From NCBI GenBank assembly GCA_015680685.1, contig MNCI01004678.1:929403-993402 (forward strand): a stretch of 64,000 nucleotides of DNA, read 5' to 3'. Below are positions 22,957-34,630 of the stretch, piece by piece (within the stretch, counting starts at the first letter, position 1; each line of letters begins with the position of its first letter). The DNA is from Gnetum montanum. Taxonomy: Eukaryota > Streptophyta > Gnetopsida > Gnetales > Gnetaceae. The notes beneath the pieces were generated by a model. That model saw only the letters and a program-made list of their open reading frames with translations, was not told the DNA's origin and did no database searches. Both the position numbers and the translations under genes were made by a program.

Positions 22957-23544
22957 CCCCCATTTTCCACTTCACCTAGACGGTTGGCAAAATCCCGGAG
23001 CTTACCAGAGGACATTTACGCTGTGTACCAGAGTTGGAACCCTCTTACGCTGGAAAGCCCTGTACGCCGTGCACAGTCTCTACGCTCCACCTACCACGCA
23101 AACCCGCCGAGCCTTCCCTGCACCCACCGGGGCTTTTTGTCCGCCTTGTGCTTTGCCACAACTGCGTTAGACTGGTGCACTGTATTTTCATTCTGTAATA
23201 TCATTGTTATATTTGCTGTGTAAGATTGTTTACAGTTTTACGTCAACTTGGCCCACGCATTCTGTTTACGCCCGTTTACGCTTACGTTCCGTTCGCATCT
23301 ATTCTACGCCGTTTACGCTTTGTTTACGCCCGCTACATCGTTTACGCATAACCCAGCGTATAGCACTTTGCGTACGCGTGGGGAAATCCTTGTCTGATCC
23401 GCGTGCGGACCACCTAAGGTACTCTGCCTTCGTGCATTCCAGCTCGCCCTCAAGCGAAGGTAGGATCTTCTGTTCTCGTCCTGCGATCCCATGATCTCTG
23501 TTTTCCTTCCAGCCGGGGACTGACAATTTCAGGCGGTACATAAA

Positions 23545-23564
23545 TTGGCGCTAGAAGAAGGGCC
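23545..23564 (+). promoter_or_regulatory. Primer-binding site of element A
   Basis: TTGGCGCTAGAAGAAGGGCC starts four bases after the LTR end. Element B has TTGGTGCTAGAAGGAGGGCC at the equivalent place. This class of site is known from Tat-clade plant elements. The priming tRNA was not identified. Confidence 0.8.
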
Positions 23565-23589
23565 CCCTAAAACCCTTACCTGCAAACTC

Positions 23590-24165
23590 CTAGCGTTTAC
23601 GCTATCAAGCGTCTACGCCGCCAACTCCAACCCGCTTCCTGCTCAAACCTTCCCAGCGTTAACGCTGCCCAATCTAAAACCCCAGCCTGCAACTGTCCAG
23701 CGTCTACGCTGTACAGTGTTTACGCTCTTAAAAGCTTACTGACTCCTACACTGCCTCATTTTACGCCAGCCCCTGTTTGACGCTACCTCTTTTATCGTCT
23801 CCTGCCTTACGCTAAGCTCGCTTTACGCTGTGACTCGTTTTCACGTTGCAACTTGTTTTACGCTGAACTTGTTTTACGCTGAGACTGTTTTACGCTGAGC
23901 CCTGTTTTACGCTGAGCCTTATTTTACTCTGCAACTCGTTTTACACTCCTGTGTTACGCTGATTACTTGTGCTACACTGCAACTTCTTGTACGCTGTCTC
24001 CTGTTTTACGCTGCCACTTAGTTTACGCTGTCCTCTTTTACGCCGTGACCCATCTTACGCCGTATACGCTCCCCAGCGTCTACGCTGTACACGCTGTACA
24101 CGTTGTATACGCTGTCACTATACGCTGTCCATTGAAGCGTATACCCTGCAAGCTACACCACATTA
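23590..24165 (+). repeat. Leader of element A: tandem TTTTACGCTG half-site repeats
   Basis: The untranslated leader between primer-binding site and gag consists largely of repeated 'TTTTACGCTG', 'GTCTACGCTG' and 'GTATACGCTG' units, nearly all in the same direction. One complete GCCGTATACGCTC lies near 24060. This is the half-site of the LTR palindrome (TACGC) preceded by variable bases. The corresponding leader of element B has no such repeats. Confidence 0.88.
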
Positions 24166-24207
24166 ACTTCGCATCTCCAGACCGTTTCACATCCGCGCCA
24201 TATCATC

Positions 24208-27200
24208 ATGAATCCCGCAAACAACACTACTGCCACCACTCAAATCACCGCCATCGCGAACATCACAACCATCCAACAGCCTATCGCACAGCACCCAGGA
24301 GCGCAACCTACAGCGGGACCCCGTCGATCGCTATGGCTACAGGGGAGAGATCCAGCCTCCAACATCATCACCCAGGATCAGTATAATTTTATATGCATTA
24401 AAATCCAAGCTGGCCTGGCTGTCGACCAAGCTGAAATGGAAGTGAAGAGGCAATTCGAACTCTTCTACAGGGGAGGACGCGAGTTCACCCCTTCTCCATA
24501 TGATGTAATCCCCCTTCCGGAGTAGTATTCGGAGCTCATCACACAACTCCTCCTGCAAAGGAGCCGCACGTTGGATCGGTATGAGCTAGACCCCCAACCA
24601 AAAGAAGAGGATGACTTCGCCACTCAATCCGAGTACGAGGACTCCTACCACACTCTTAGCCCGCAAGCGTAGGCTAACCCCATTTTTCACCCAGAAACAG
24701 GGGAAATCCTGCCCCTCCAGCATCTTAGGTTCACCCAGGCTCAAGCACCACCGCCTGAAACATCAGCGCTAGTGCATATCCCTCCTCCAAGTGACTCCCA
24801 ACCTAACACTTTCCCTCTCGCAGTCATCCCTACTATAGCTGCGGGCTCATCCTCGCAAGCACCGCCCCCTCTAGCTAACGTGGGAGTGACATTCCCACCC
24901 CGAGTGATAGGGATGCCACACGTCATCCCAGCCTCCACATCCGCTCATTACATCCCGCACATCCAAGCGCATGCAGGCCCCTCAGCTGTCGTAACCCAAC
25001 AGAGAGCCTCTTCACACAACGTGGCCGGGCAATGGCCAGCGATGGATATGCCGTCACACCAGCCTTCTCCCCCCCACGTGCCACCCCACACGATTCCACC
25101 AGTTATTTTTCCCCAGGTACAGCCCCAGCCGCAACAAACGCAACCTTTCCCATACAACGTGCCGTCCTCAGTGCAACCCACGGTAAACTTTCCACAAGCA
25201 CAACCGCCGATCGCCCAGCTTTCGGCCTTTCAACCCACAACTCAACAGTCTAACTTGTATGCAGCCCCACACCCCCAGCCCGTGGCTTCACCGAGTGCCC
25301 AAAATTGGGTGGATGCCAAGAAACTGATGCAGGAATTGACAGACGAGGTAAAATGCCTCAAAACAGCCATCGACGGGGAGTTGAAGGTAGTAGATTTCTA
25401 CAACGATGACCCCATCAGCTCCTCAGTCCCACCCTTGACCTTACCCAAAGGCGTCTCTTTACCCACGCTAACCAAGTATAACGGGGAGACAGATCCCAAC
25501 GCCCACCTCATAACATTTCGATTGGAATGCGCGCTCCTCCAGGCGTGGCCTCATTCCATCCTCTGAGTGTTCCCCATGTCCCTCGCAGGGAGAGCACTCG
25601 ACTGGTACCGCGGCCTGCCAAGGAATTCCATCTTCTCCTTAGAAGATTTATTACGCCAGTTTGTGACTAGGTTCAAGTACAACTTGAAACCCGAGGCCAC
25701 GTTGGACAGTCTCATACAGGTCAAGCAAGCACCGCTCGAACCTGTCCAAAAATTCATTCAGAGGTGGAGCGCTACCCTCAACGAATTACATGAGCCAATC
25801 TCCCTGACCTACCTGCTTACAATTTTAAAAGGGGCTGTTAATGACTTCTTTAAATCTAAGCTGTACTACCTTAACGCACGGGATCTTAACCAGGCATTTA
25901 TGCAGATCAAAAACATAGAGAAAGCAACTCAAAATAGCCATGACCTGGCATGCTTGGCCTTCAAAAATCAACATACCAAAAAGGATAAAGAGAAGGCTAA
26001 GATAACCATAGCAGCGATAGCAGGAGCCCAACAAATGAATATCACACACCAACAAAAACCACCCGCAACCCCTACTAACTACTATAAACCCGCTCCCACA
26101 CCGGCCCCGGAGTCATCATCATCACAGAACCCAACAAACCGTATGCGCAATTTCGAGAGGAAAGAGCCCTCTCAATACACACCTCTGCCGATGAAACCAT
26201 CCCAGCTCTTTGATCAGCTCCTGAAAGCTGGGCTGATGAAACATAAGCAGTTATCCCCTGCGGCCATCCAAAGACATGACCGGTTCTGCCAACTCGTACA
26301 GAACCCAAGCTTAGCAACGTCGGATGAGCTGCCCGTACCCAAAGGCTTTAGGATGGATCGTTTCTGCGATTACCATCAACGCAACGGGCACGGAACGGAT
26401 TACTACTTCACCCTGAAGTAGGATATCCAGCGGATGATCGATCACGGCCAAATTACTTTTGATGAGGCTAACCCGGTCCAACCGCAGAATCAAGCTATGG
26501 GGATGTACAAGGATCCCCTAAACACCAAACAGGCCCCGTACGTGATTAGCACGATCTATTTCGATGATGATTCCGAGGCACGTAACATCAACACCATCTA
26601 CCCCCAACATAAACAGGAAACACCTAATAGACCATTCGTAGTGTAGATTCCTCCCGCTGTGTCTACCCCCATACCTCAACTACCATGTGCCCCACAGCAG
26701 CCCTATGTTGTCCATATACCTTCAGTCGTACCTACATCCTCAAAGCCACCAACCCCTCACACTCGGCCCGCCCCTTTCGTAGTTCGAGTACCACCAGCCG
26801 TCGCAACAGCGGAGGCCCAACCTCCACTGAGATCGACTCCGTACATCGTTAGGACACCTGAAAGTCCTAACAATTGTCAAACCTCCATCACACAAGCGCA
26901 GGGCAAACCTCACCCCTACGTCATTAGGGTCCCCGGCCAGCCTTCGGCTCAAACGCCTCCCGCTGACCAATCGCAATCCCACCCATCTCCATATGTGGTG
27001 CGTATCCCGAGGTAATCCGAGGCTCTGAGACCAGCTCCACCTCCATGCCACACGCGAGAACGCCTAGCTGACAGGCTTACGCGTGAACGCTTGGAGAAGG
27101 AGCGCCAACGGTTGGCTCTGGGGCCCCCCAAGCCCACTCCACTTAATTCCATACCCATGTCGCCAACTAACAATCAATCAAACTCAGGAAATCAGGGTGA

Positions 27201-27360
27201 AGTGTCAAAACAATATGAACCATCTAAAACTACGGCATAGAGCAAGAATGATAGGCCACTAAAACATGAAATAAAGCTGTTGGGCCCAATGGACCCAGTC
27301 ATTGTTGACAAGAGCATTCCTAACAACAAAGATTTCGCAACGGCCTTGACGCAAGTCACC
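24208..27360 (+). pseudogene. gag of element A, interrupted by stops
   Basis: It starts at ATG 24208 (MNPANNTTATTQ…), preceded by the repeat leader. The N-terminal block '…SLWLQGRDPASNIITQDQYN' matches B's 'SLRLQGKGPIHATLTLEQYN'. A Pro/Gln-rich segment (24770-25290) follows, then the capsid core: 'VDFYNDDPISSSVPPLTLP' and 'GRALDWYRGLPRNSIFSLED' (25590-25650). A helical C-terminal region continues to 26420, and Pro-rich 'PYVIRVP'-type repeats run from 26520 to 27010. Stops fall near 24523, 24670, 25565, 26419, 26644, 27013 and 27238. At 25565 and 26419 element B has Arg and Gln. No zinc knuckle was recognised. Gag would assemble the particle. Confidence 0.85.
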
Positions 27361-27393
27361 TAAGCGCTGAAGCAAAAGAACACGTCTTTAAGC

Positions 27394-28338
27394 TTGTATG
27401 ACTTGGTTTTGACATCCCAAACTCATCGGGAAGCCCTCGTACGCATGCTAATGTCCATCCCAGTCAGTGAGGATTTGCCCCCAAGCGAACTTGCCATTCA
27501 TGCTATCATGTACTCATCTCACAGTGCCATTCTGAAACCCTTGAGCTTCCCAGATGAAAACATCAAAGTGGATAGGAACACAAGGGAAATAACGACAGTC
27601 CCCATGTTCATAACAATACACATAAACCAATTCAAAATACATAGAGTTCATGTAGACGATGGGGCAGCCACAAACGTCGTACCATATCCCATCATTGATC
27701 AACTAAGGCTTACCGACTTAATTAAACCAACCACAACAGCATGTTTAAGGTCATTCAGTGGGTCACGTGTACTAGTCAAAGGCACGATAACCTTAGATTT
27801 CATAGCGAGAGACCAGTTCCCCACATCCACTGACTTCTTAGTTGTTGATGAGATGCTAGGGTTGAACCTAATATTAGGAAGACCCTGGTTGGCCCAACTG
27901 AGAGCTGTGTCCTCTCCTATACATCAGGAGATTCACCTACCCTATGAGGGTGGTGAAATCGTCATACATGGGGAAGCAGCCACTCCCATCATTTCGTCGC
28001 ACACAGACATGGACCAAGCCTCCGAGGTTGAACTCGACAAGCCTAGCCAAAATGACACAAACAAACCACAACGGGTGGGCGGTAAACCTTTGAACACGGG
28101 ACAAGAGTCTTCTAAAACTGAAACACCTGCATCTAACACTCTACACACATTGCCTCATGAAGAAACCCACACAAAAACAACGACGGACACCGAAACACCT
28201 GAAAATACCGATACCGAAAACATTCTAACGGACGTCTCCTGGACTGAATTGTCATTCAACGTGATCAGCGAAGGAGACGCAGAATACAAAATCGTGCTGG
28301 GTCCCCCTGACATAAAAATAAAGAAAATCAAAAAATAA
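27394..28338 (+). CDS. Aspartic protease of element A
   Basis: A 314-codon open frame. The retropepsin active site 'VHVDDGAATNVVP' (D-D-G-A) is near 27650, followed by 'LNLILGRPWLAQLRAVSSP' (27870-27920), the ILGRxWL strand typical of plant gypsy proteases, and 'HQEIHLPYEGGEIVIHG'. The C-terminal third is Thr/Glu/Asn-rich and probably a linker. The homologue in element B (46250-45306) is the same length. The true frame probably continues from gag through a stop at 27361 where B has Gln. The catalytic residues are present, so the domain itself looks intact. Confidence 0.88.
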   Translation: MYDLVLTSQTHREALVRMLMSIPVSEDLPPSELAIHAIMYSSHSAILKPLSFPDENIKVDRNTREITTVPMFITIHINQFKIHRVHVDDGAATNVVPYPIIDQLRLTDLIKPTTTACLRSFSGSRVLVKGTITLDFIARDQFPTSTDFLVVDEMLGLNLILGRPWLAQLRAVSSPIHQEIHLPYEGGEIVIHGEAATPIISSHTDMDQASEVELDKPSQNDTNKPQRVGGKPLNTGQESSKTETPASNTLHTLPHEETHTKTTTDTETPENTDTENILTDVSWTELSFNVISEGDAEYKIVLGPPDIKIKKIKK

Positions 28339-28344
28339 TTAAAA

Positions 28345-28710
28345 TAAAACTACATTTCGTCCGAAATGACGTTAAACTACATTTTGTCCGGAAAGACGTT
28401 AAACTACATTTCATCCGGAAAGACGTTAAACTACATACAGTCCGAAATGACATTAAACTATAATAGAGCCAAGAACATTAATAAACAACACCCTTTGTCC
28501 GGAAAGACATTAAACTATCATGTCCGCAATGACATAAAACTAGCCACGATCAGAAATGGTCGATCCACCAAGAAACTTACCCGCTTTATCCAAAATATTA
28601 CTCGTTTACAATGGGGCCCGAAATGGCCTTAAACTACGCATAGTGGCCCGAAATGGCTTTAAACTAGTGCAAATCAGGCCCGAAATGGCCTTAAACTAGC
28701 GCCAGCCCTG
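28345..28710 (+). repeat. Short degenerate repeat array after the protease of element A
   Basis: Units of about 25-35 bases of the form 'gtCCGgAAaGACgTTAAACTaca', drifting to 'gCCCGAAATGGCcTTAAACTa' by 28710. About ten units are visible. The same unit, in related spellings, recurs before the RT (33720-33830) and after the integrase (37160-37620), and at equivalent places in element B. Confidence 0.85.
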
Positions 28711-28955
28711 TCTCCCTTTTTACGTACCGTTTATCATTATTTCAAGTGCATTACATTTAAACGGAAAAGCAAATCCAAAAACATCTTAACATCGTGTCAT
28801 GTGCGCAACCAAATTGAAAATCAACAAAAAATATTCATTCATGCAACATTATATAATTCTAAGAACCAATTGGTCCTGTTTTTCTCAACATTTCCAAGTT
28901 ACAATTCCTGTATCAATTTGAATTAGTCAAAAAAACCTGAAAAACACTAAAAAAA
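28711..28955. other. AT-rich spacer between repeat array and antisense gene
   Basis: No gene or motif is recognised. It probably contains the 3' untranslated region and polyadenylation site of the antisense gene. Confidence 0.4.
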
Positions 28956-31900
28956 CTAAGCGACCGGGATAGGAGGATCATCTCCTTTGGAGCCACTAGT
29001 GTCAGGGGCCCCTGCTCCACTGGGGCCAGCCTCTTGGGCATCATCACCACCTTCATTCTGAAAACGCCAAAAACAAACAACCAACATAAAAATAAGCGGA
29101 TGTGAAAATTTTAAACATTATTCAATGAACCAACTTCATAAGAATAAAACGCTTACCATAGGGGATCCCCCTAGACCGAATTCAAGCCGACGAAGGATTT
29201 CTTCCTCTGAAACGCTGGCCCAATCTATCCCGTCCAGGCCTAAGTCAATATCTGCCAAAGCCTTGCCTTTGTCAACCGTCGACTAGGTAGGACGTTTTAG
29301 AGGGAATTCACCCACCGACACCTCCCCAGAAGCAATAGTTATCACCCTTGTAGGTGATTCCATTTCTACAGTTGTATTTTGAGCAAACGTATCAAACACA
29401 GAGCACAAACCCAAACCCTCCACAAACATCTCTAGCTGGCGCTTCTCAATAGACACCTCCTTTAACGACCTCTTGTAATGATGTTTATGGTTTTTCTCAT
29501 CCTGACCCCATTTGCAATCCTTGGAAGCAAAAGCCTTCCAATCTTGACACTTGAGGTTCAGGAGATCAATTTGGGCTTTGCGCTCCGCCATCCTCCGAGT
29601 CAGCGACGCATGACGATTCAATAAGTTCCAATACCTGGTGTATGTGACCTCGGACGTCCGCTAGGAGTGATCTCCGCTTAGTCTGGCAGCGGCAAACTCA
29701 TACCGAGCCTTTAAATTGTCACGTTCCTCTGACAATTCGGAGACTTCCTTTTCCTTTGCCTGTATTTGCAACCACAACTATTCAGTGGAACGCCTACAAG
29801 TCCATAATGACTTGGCATTGTGCGCAAGGCTTTCTGCAACTCCCTCATAAACAGGCCTTATTACCTGCTCTACTTCGGGGGAGAGTGTGGTTAGGCTTTC
29901 CATGCTAATACTTTATGAGGGATCCCATCTCAGTTTAGTACCTACCCACATGAAAAATACAAATGTTAAAACTATACAAACAAGAGGTGAAGCTCCAAAT
30001 CTTTAAGTAATGTATACCTATGTCAGGGTGGGCTTCTTGGATCCGTTCAACGACTTCCTCTGCGATGCCAGCCACAAAATCCATCTTACTTGGCATTTCT
30101 GACCAAATAAGTAACTCACGGGTACGGGAAGAACTAACCTCAGCGGTCCTCTCAGGGGGAACCATCTTCATGGGTACGTCCAACCGTACCGTCCTGGTCT
30201 CGCTACCTTCGTCTGAAAAGCATAAAAATACGAAAATAAAAGACTGTCGGAGCAATAACTGATTCAGCAAATAAAAATGAACTAAAAGCGAAAACGTACC
30301 ATGATCCTTATCACCCTCTGGGGGATTGCCCAAATCCAAATCACCCTTAAGGAAGCTACTGAACACTTGGTTGATAGCATCCTGGTCGTCTAACGGTTCA
30401 GTTTTAGTGGTCTTCTCCGTTAACTGTTCCGTTCCTCTGCCTTGACTTTTCTCTGGACTTTCCTTCCCATTGTTTTTCTCTATATTCGTCTCCTCCTCCT
30501 CTGTGATGGTCTCCAAAGCCTGCTTCCTCACTTTTTCAAGCCAAAAAAAAGGCGACAACACGTAAGCAATCGAAATAAGAGTCAATCAACAAACGAAGAC
30601 GATGAAATAATAAGCAGGTGAGCCTCGCTTACCAGGCATCTTGAAGCGTATGCGCTTCACACGTGGCTGCTTGACATCGATAACCTCCTCCGTCGGACGA
30701 TCGGACCTTTTCAACTTTGACTTGGCTCAACCGATGGTTTCCTTGATGACCCGTTCTGCCCGCCTAGCAGTTAAAGGTACATCATCCGGCTCCAATCCGA
30801 GACTATCCCTTGTGTGGATTGAACCGCCAGATGATCCTCCCGTAGTAACAGAAACGGATTCATCGATACCTTCTGGGGCATCTTGGGATTTGGCTGTCAC
30901 AAACAAGTGGTTGACCCACGGGCGGGATAGTTGACCCCGATCCCGCAGAACAAACTTGTTGTCTGCATGAACCACAAGGAACTCGGAAAAACGGCGGAGA
31001 TAACTGGCGAAGAAGGCAAAGGTGAAGTGAGATTGTGCTTCAATATTCAAACGCAACCGCACTATCTCCTTGTGCAGACCCGACAACAAAAATTGAGCCC
31101 AGTTATACCACATGCCAGTTTCCAAGACAGTTCGCATGATGCGGACAGCCTCAACCCCAAGGCACCTCACCTGGGAAAGCATTTTCGGGAACACCCGTGC
31201 CCGAAACAAGGGGTATAATTCATTCACCTCTACAACTTTCACTTTCCCCTGCATCGGGAATCCCTTGGTGATTTTGGCCACGCCTAGCCAAGACTCCAGC
31301 TCACGGATCGTCTGGAGCTCCTTATGAGATCTGTCCAACACTACGGGTAGGCCATCTGCTGGTATGCTAAACAAGTTGGAAAAGAACACAGGCGACAGAT
31401 GAAACACCACCTTGACACCCTTAATCCGGGTGCTGTACTGTGAGACAAACTTATTAAAAGAGTCCATGATCCCAATCATCTCCCCGATTGAGACGTCAGG
31501 GCTAGGCGTCATGAAAAGCTCCAGGAGGCCCGCATCGTCTAGGCAACGAGTGAGGAACGGGGGAGCTTGCTTACGTAGCCACTTCTGCACCTTTGCTACC
31601 TCCCCGAACTTCATTGACAAAGTAGTCTCAATCTGTCCTGTTGTCACGGGATCCCCTCCGGGAGGTACATCAACTGTTAAAACAAGTTACAATGACCATA
31701 TCAGCATAACTCCGTGCAGTTGAACAAACCCACTAATGCAGCTAGGAAATGTTATCACTTACTGTTAGTGGCAGACTTAGAGGTGCTGCCAAATTTATGA
31801 GGGAAGACTGGCCCCTAATCTGTCCAGTCTTCATGAAGCCACCCACAGGCTTCGCACATCGCAAAGGTCCTGGAAAACTGCTTATGAAAATGGGCCATCG

Positions 31901-33281
31901 AACCCTTGGTCTGAGCCAGTACGGTCCCACGAAGAGTGGGGCCCGTCATGAAGGCCTCCAGAGCAGTGCGAGCAAGGGCTAGCCCTTCATCCTCCATAAG
32001 GGTCCCGTCTGGGTTGGTCTTCGACCTGCAAACAAACGTGCGTTAAAACAAGAGGCAAACACCAAACGGGGATAGGCAAAGCAATAAATTCAAATAGTCC
32101 TACCTGGCCACTCGGTACACCATGCCAGGAGGGTTCTGGAACAGGGTATGTGCACGGGCGGCTATGAACAACGTATTATTGAGGTAGTCCATCCCTCGTG
32201 GCAATAATGCCCACACGCGCGTCAATGGGCATGTTGACTTGGGCCCACGAGTGGTGCCATCCTCACTAACAAATGGTCCCTCGTCAATGTCTTCTATGAA
32301 GACCATGACACCCTCGGCAGCCCCCGGCAGCATCGCATCAACCACACTCCGTGCAGTCACTTCGTCAAAATTCGACCATATAGCCACATCAAAATTATCT
32401 AACAAGAAGGCCAAGAAGCCACATGCACCTTCCTGGAACCAAATCCCATTTTCATCCACAGTTAGGTCCGGGGAAGCCTCTTCATCCTCAACGGGGCCAG
32501 CCCATGCCAATACCCCGACGAGTTCAACGACAATGAGGAAGCGTTTACTGTCCCTGCAACCTATCACGATGTCACAATAAGACGAAAGTTTACATCATAA
32601 ATCGGCAAAATTCAAAAATCAACTAACTGTTTACGCTCAGTGTATACGCTGCACACAGAGCGTATACGTCGGCCAAACTGACAGCACTTAGCGTAAAAAA
32701 TGCAATTTAACTCAGCGTATACGCTACCTAACTCAGCGTCTACGTTGACGGCAATTGGCTTTACGCTGACACCCGAACCCCTTCACGCCCAGCGTATACG
32801 CTGAGCAAACCCTCGGCGTATACGCCCAAGTTTGCTTTTAGGTTAAACAGTCTACGCTAGAGACGTGAATCGAGTTTAGGCTGTAAAAGCAGTCACGCAC
32901 GCCCAGCGTATACGTTGAGCAAACCTGCGGCGTATACGTCGTAAACAGAAGTTACGTCGATGATAAATCAATTACGCTGACAAACATTTTGCCAATAAAG
33001 AGCGGTTTACACTATAAAATGACGCTCGGCGTATACGCCGACAACCCATACACCTAAAACCCTCTACCGCCGACGTATACACCAAGACTGTCTACGCTAC
33101 AAACAAAAGATAGCACAGAAACAACAACAAAGGCAGGGATCGGAGCCTACCTGTGGGACGTCACAAGCCACGACGGGTTCTTTGGCCTGGGCAGGCCATG
33201 CAGCATGGCTTCCGTATCCTCTGCGAAGGTCAAATCGGGACCCTTCCTTTCCTGGCCCTCCACTTCCTTCCCCTTGCCCAT
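28956..33281 (-). CDS. Eight-exon antisense gene (aORF) of element A with an FCP1/HAD-like pseudophosphatase domain
   Basis: Minus-strand exons inferred from GT-AG sites: 33281-33151, 32553-32104, 32025-31763, 31673-30633, about 30520-30300, 30212-30018, about 29936-29157, 29058-28956. Exon 1 starts MGKGKEVEGQERKG. Exon 2 resembles plant FCP1-homology (CTD-phosphatase-like) domains: 'FLIVVELVGVLAW' replaces the DxDG/N-type nucleophile loop, 'FLLDNFDVAIWSN' is the IWSS strand, and 'TLFIAARAHTLFQNPPGMV' replaces the LIDDSPYKALLNPP block. All catalytic Asp are lost. Exon 4 ('GVKVVFHLSPVFFSNLFSIP') resembles the putative plant transposon-protein domain often found in such antisense ORFs, and ends in a basic nuclear-signal-like tail (KQPRVKRIRFK). 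Exon 7 is coiled-coil-like and exon 8 an acidic Pro/Gly tail. At least five stops are present (e.g. near 31815, 30727, 29281). Related element B has no gene at this site. Function unknown. Confidence 0.7.
32104..32553 (-). CDS. Exon 2 of the antisense gene: FCP1-homology-like domain, catalytic residues lost
   Basis: A 150-codon open exon. The order and spacing of four blocks match the FCP1/NIF fold: hydrophobic strand plus loop (KRFLIVVELVGVLAW), helix-strand (FLAFLLDNFDVAIWSN), the 'VVDAMLPG…MVFIEDID' segment, and 'YLNNTLFIAARAHTLFQNPP'. In active enzymes the first loop is DxDxT/V and the last is DDSP; here they are ELVG and AARA. The frame is phase-compatible with exon 1 (131 nt) and exon 3. 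A catalytically inactive, binding-only role is an inference. No nucleotide decay is evident within this exon. Confidence 0.68.
32630..33110 (-). repeat. GCGTATACGC array inside intron 1 of the antisense gene
   Basis: Exact decamers occur near 32717, 32791, 32816 and 33028, with many variants (gcgtatacgt, gcgtctacgt, tttacgctga). The array fills most of the ~600-bp first intron. The same family of motif continues in the 5' untranslated region of the gene at 33290-33475 ('GTCTACGCTGGGGT' units). Confidence 0.88.
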
Positions 33282-33515
33282 ATCGAATTGTCTACGCTGT
33301 CGATGTAAGTTTACGCTGAGCAACTGTCTATGCTGGCGCTTGCAGGTCCACTCTTCGGCGTCTAAGCTAGGGTCACTCCACGTCTACGCTGGGGTTTAAT
33401 CTTCAGCGTCTACGCTGGGGTCTCTCGTTGGCGTCTACGCTGAGAGGCAGGTTTACGCTTTAGCAGGTTGCGCTCTGTCGCTTTCAAAGTAAGAAACAAA
33501 TGGACCCCCCTTCCC

Positions 33516-33523
33516 TTTATATA
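33516..33523 (-). promoter_or_regulatory. TATA box of the antisense gene
   Basis: TATATAAA on the minus strand, within GGGGCGCTATATAAAGGGAA, 235 nt upstream of the ATG at 33281. It is a good plant TATA context, suggesting that the antisense gene had its own promoter. Confidence 0.6.
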
Positions 33524-33539
33524 GCGCCCCGATGACGCT

Positions 33540-33830
33540 GACGCTGACACTGACGCCGCCGCTGCTTATGTCGCCGTTGCTCCATTTTTGCCTTTTTTGC
33601 TTATTTTTTGCCAAAATTTGCCCAAAAGTGATGAAAATTAACTAAAAATTAAGTAAAAATAGAGATTATTGCCTCCTGGTTTCTCCATGGATCCCATTTT
33701 ACATGTTTACGCTAGTTTTAACCACCATTATGGCCCAGTACGGCCTTAAACTGCCATTTCCCCATCTCATGACGGCTCGGTATGGCCTTAAACTGCCACT
33801 CACGGCCCGATATGGCCTTAAACTGCCATG
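33540..33830. repeat. Second short repeat array, before the RT of element A
   Basis: Four 'gCCCGaTATGGCcTTAAACTgcCA' units lie at 33728-33830. They are preceded by a 'gacgctgacgctgacactgacgcc' trinucleotide-like stretch (33533-33556) and AT-rich sequence. This array and the one at 28345-28710 bracket the antisense gene. Confidence 0.8.
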
Positions 33831-34630
33831 CGTCTAGGTGTGACGATAATCCACCATTATACACGTACACATAGTTTGAAATTACCAAAAGATGCAGAAC
33901 GATCCCCCTTTGCTCGTGAAGCTCTCCATTTATTGGCAGGAGCAAGCTCAATGGACTGTCAGCATTTAACCGCGCCGTTAACCATGGATGGACCGTACGG
34001 CAACATCACGCGGGACATTAACATAAATTTCATCAATGTAAGTTCACCAACGGACGACATGTTCATAGCCTCCACATGGCAAACCACAGATGATTACGAA
34101 GGTATGGCAAAATTCCTTGACATAGAGGCCGAAAACATCACCGAAGATCCGTTAGCTGAAACCCCCATTCCCATGCCCGATGGGGAGATCAAAGTATTAA
34201 AATTAAGCACCATACTGCAACCACAACTAGCGAAAGACATTGAGAACGTACTTAGGGAAAACATGAAAGCATTCGCTTGGTCCTACACGGACATGCCCGG
34301 GCTAGATCCTAGAATTGTCCAACACAATATTATTCTCAACCCCAAACTAAGACCGGTAAAACAAAAGGCACAAAAATTTAGACCTGAGGTGGCATTGGCA
34401 GTTCGCAATGAGATCACCAAGCTTTACTAAGCTGGTTTCATTCGAGCCGTTGATTACGCTAAGTGGGTGTCAAACATGGTCATCGTCCCGAAGAAAAACG
34501 GAAGCATTCGCTTATGCATCGACTTCCGCGATTTAAATGTAGCAACCATAAAAGATGACTTTCCCCTACCCAGCATCGATCAACTCGTTGACTCGACTGC
34601 CAGACATGCCTTGCTATCTTTTATGGATGG
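33828..34630 (+). pseudogene. Reverse transcriptase N-terminal part of element A
   Basis: The open frame 33828-34430 carries the pre-RT linker ('DIEAENITEDPLAETPIP', also in B) and 'PKLRPVKQKAQKFRPEVAL'. After a stop at 34428 (B has Gln) it continues 'AGFIRAVDYAKWVSNMVIVP' and 'KKNGSIRLCIDFRDLN', the conserved fingers of Ty3/gypsy RT, then 'HALLSFMDG', where the gap starts. The catalytic YVDD region, present in B, falls in the gap. Confidence 0.85.

Larger units (their letters stand above)
22288..23540 (+). repeat. 5' LTR of element A
   Basis: It starts TGAAACACCACAAAATTCC and ends TTTCAGGCGGTACA. It is 1253 bp long and closely matches 38656-39895. U3 (22420-22870) is packed with GCGTATACGC and related motifs. 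The TATA box is at 22949-22956. The U5 end aligns with that of element B. Confidence 0.95.

Noticed and set aside
24741-25181. Gly/Trp/Cys-rich minus-strand frames opposite gag of element A
   Set aside because: They are the complement of the Pro/Gln-rich gag segment, with no splice or family evidence.
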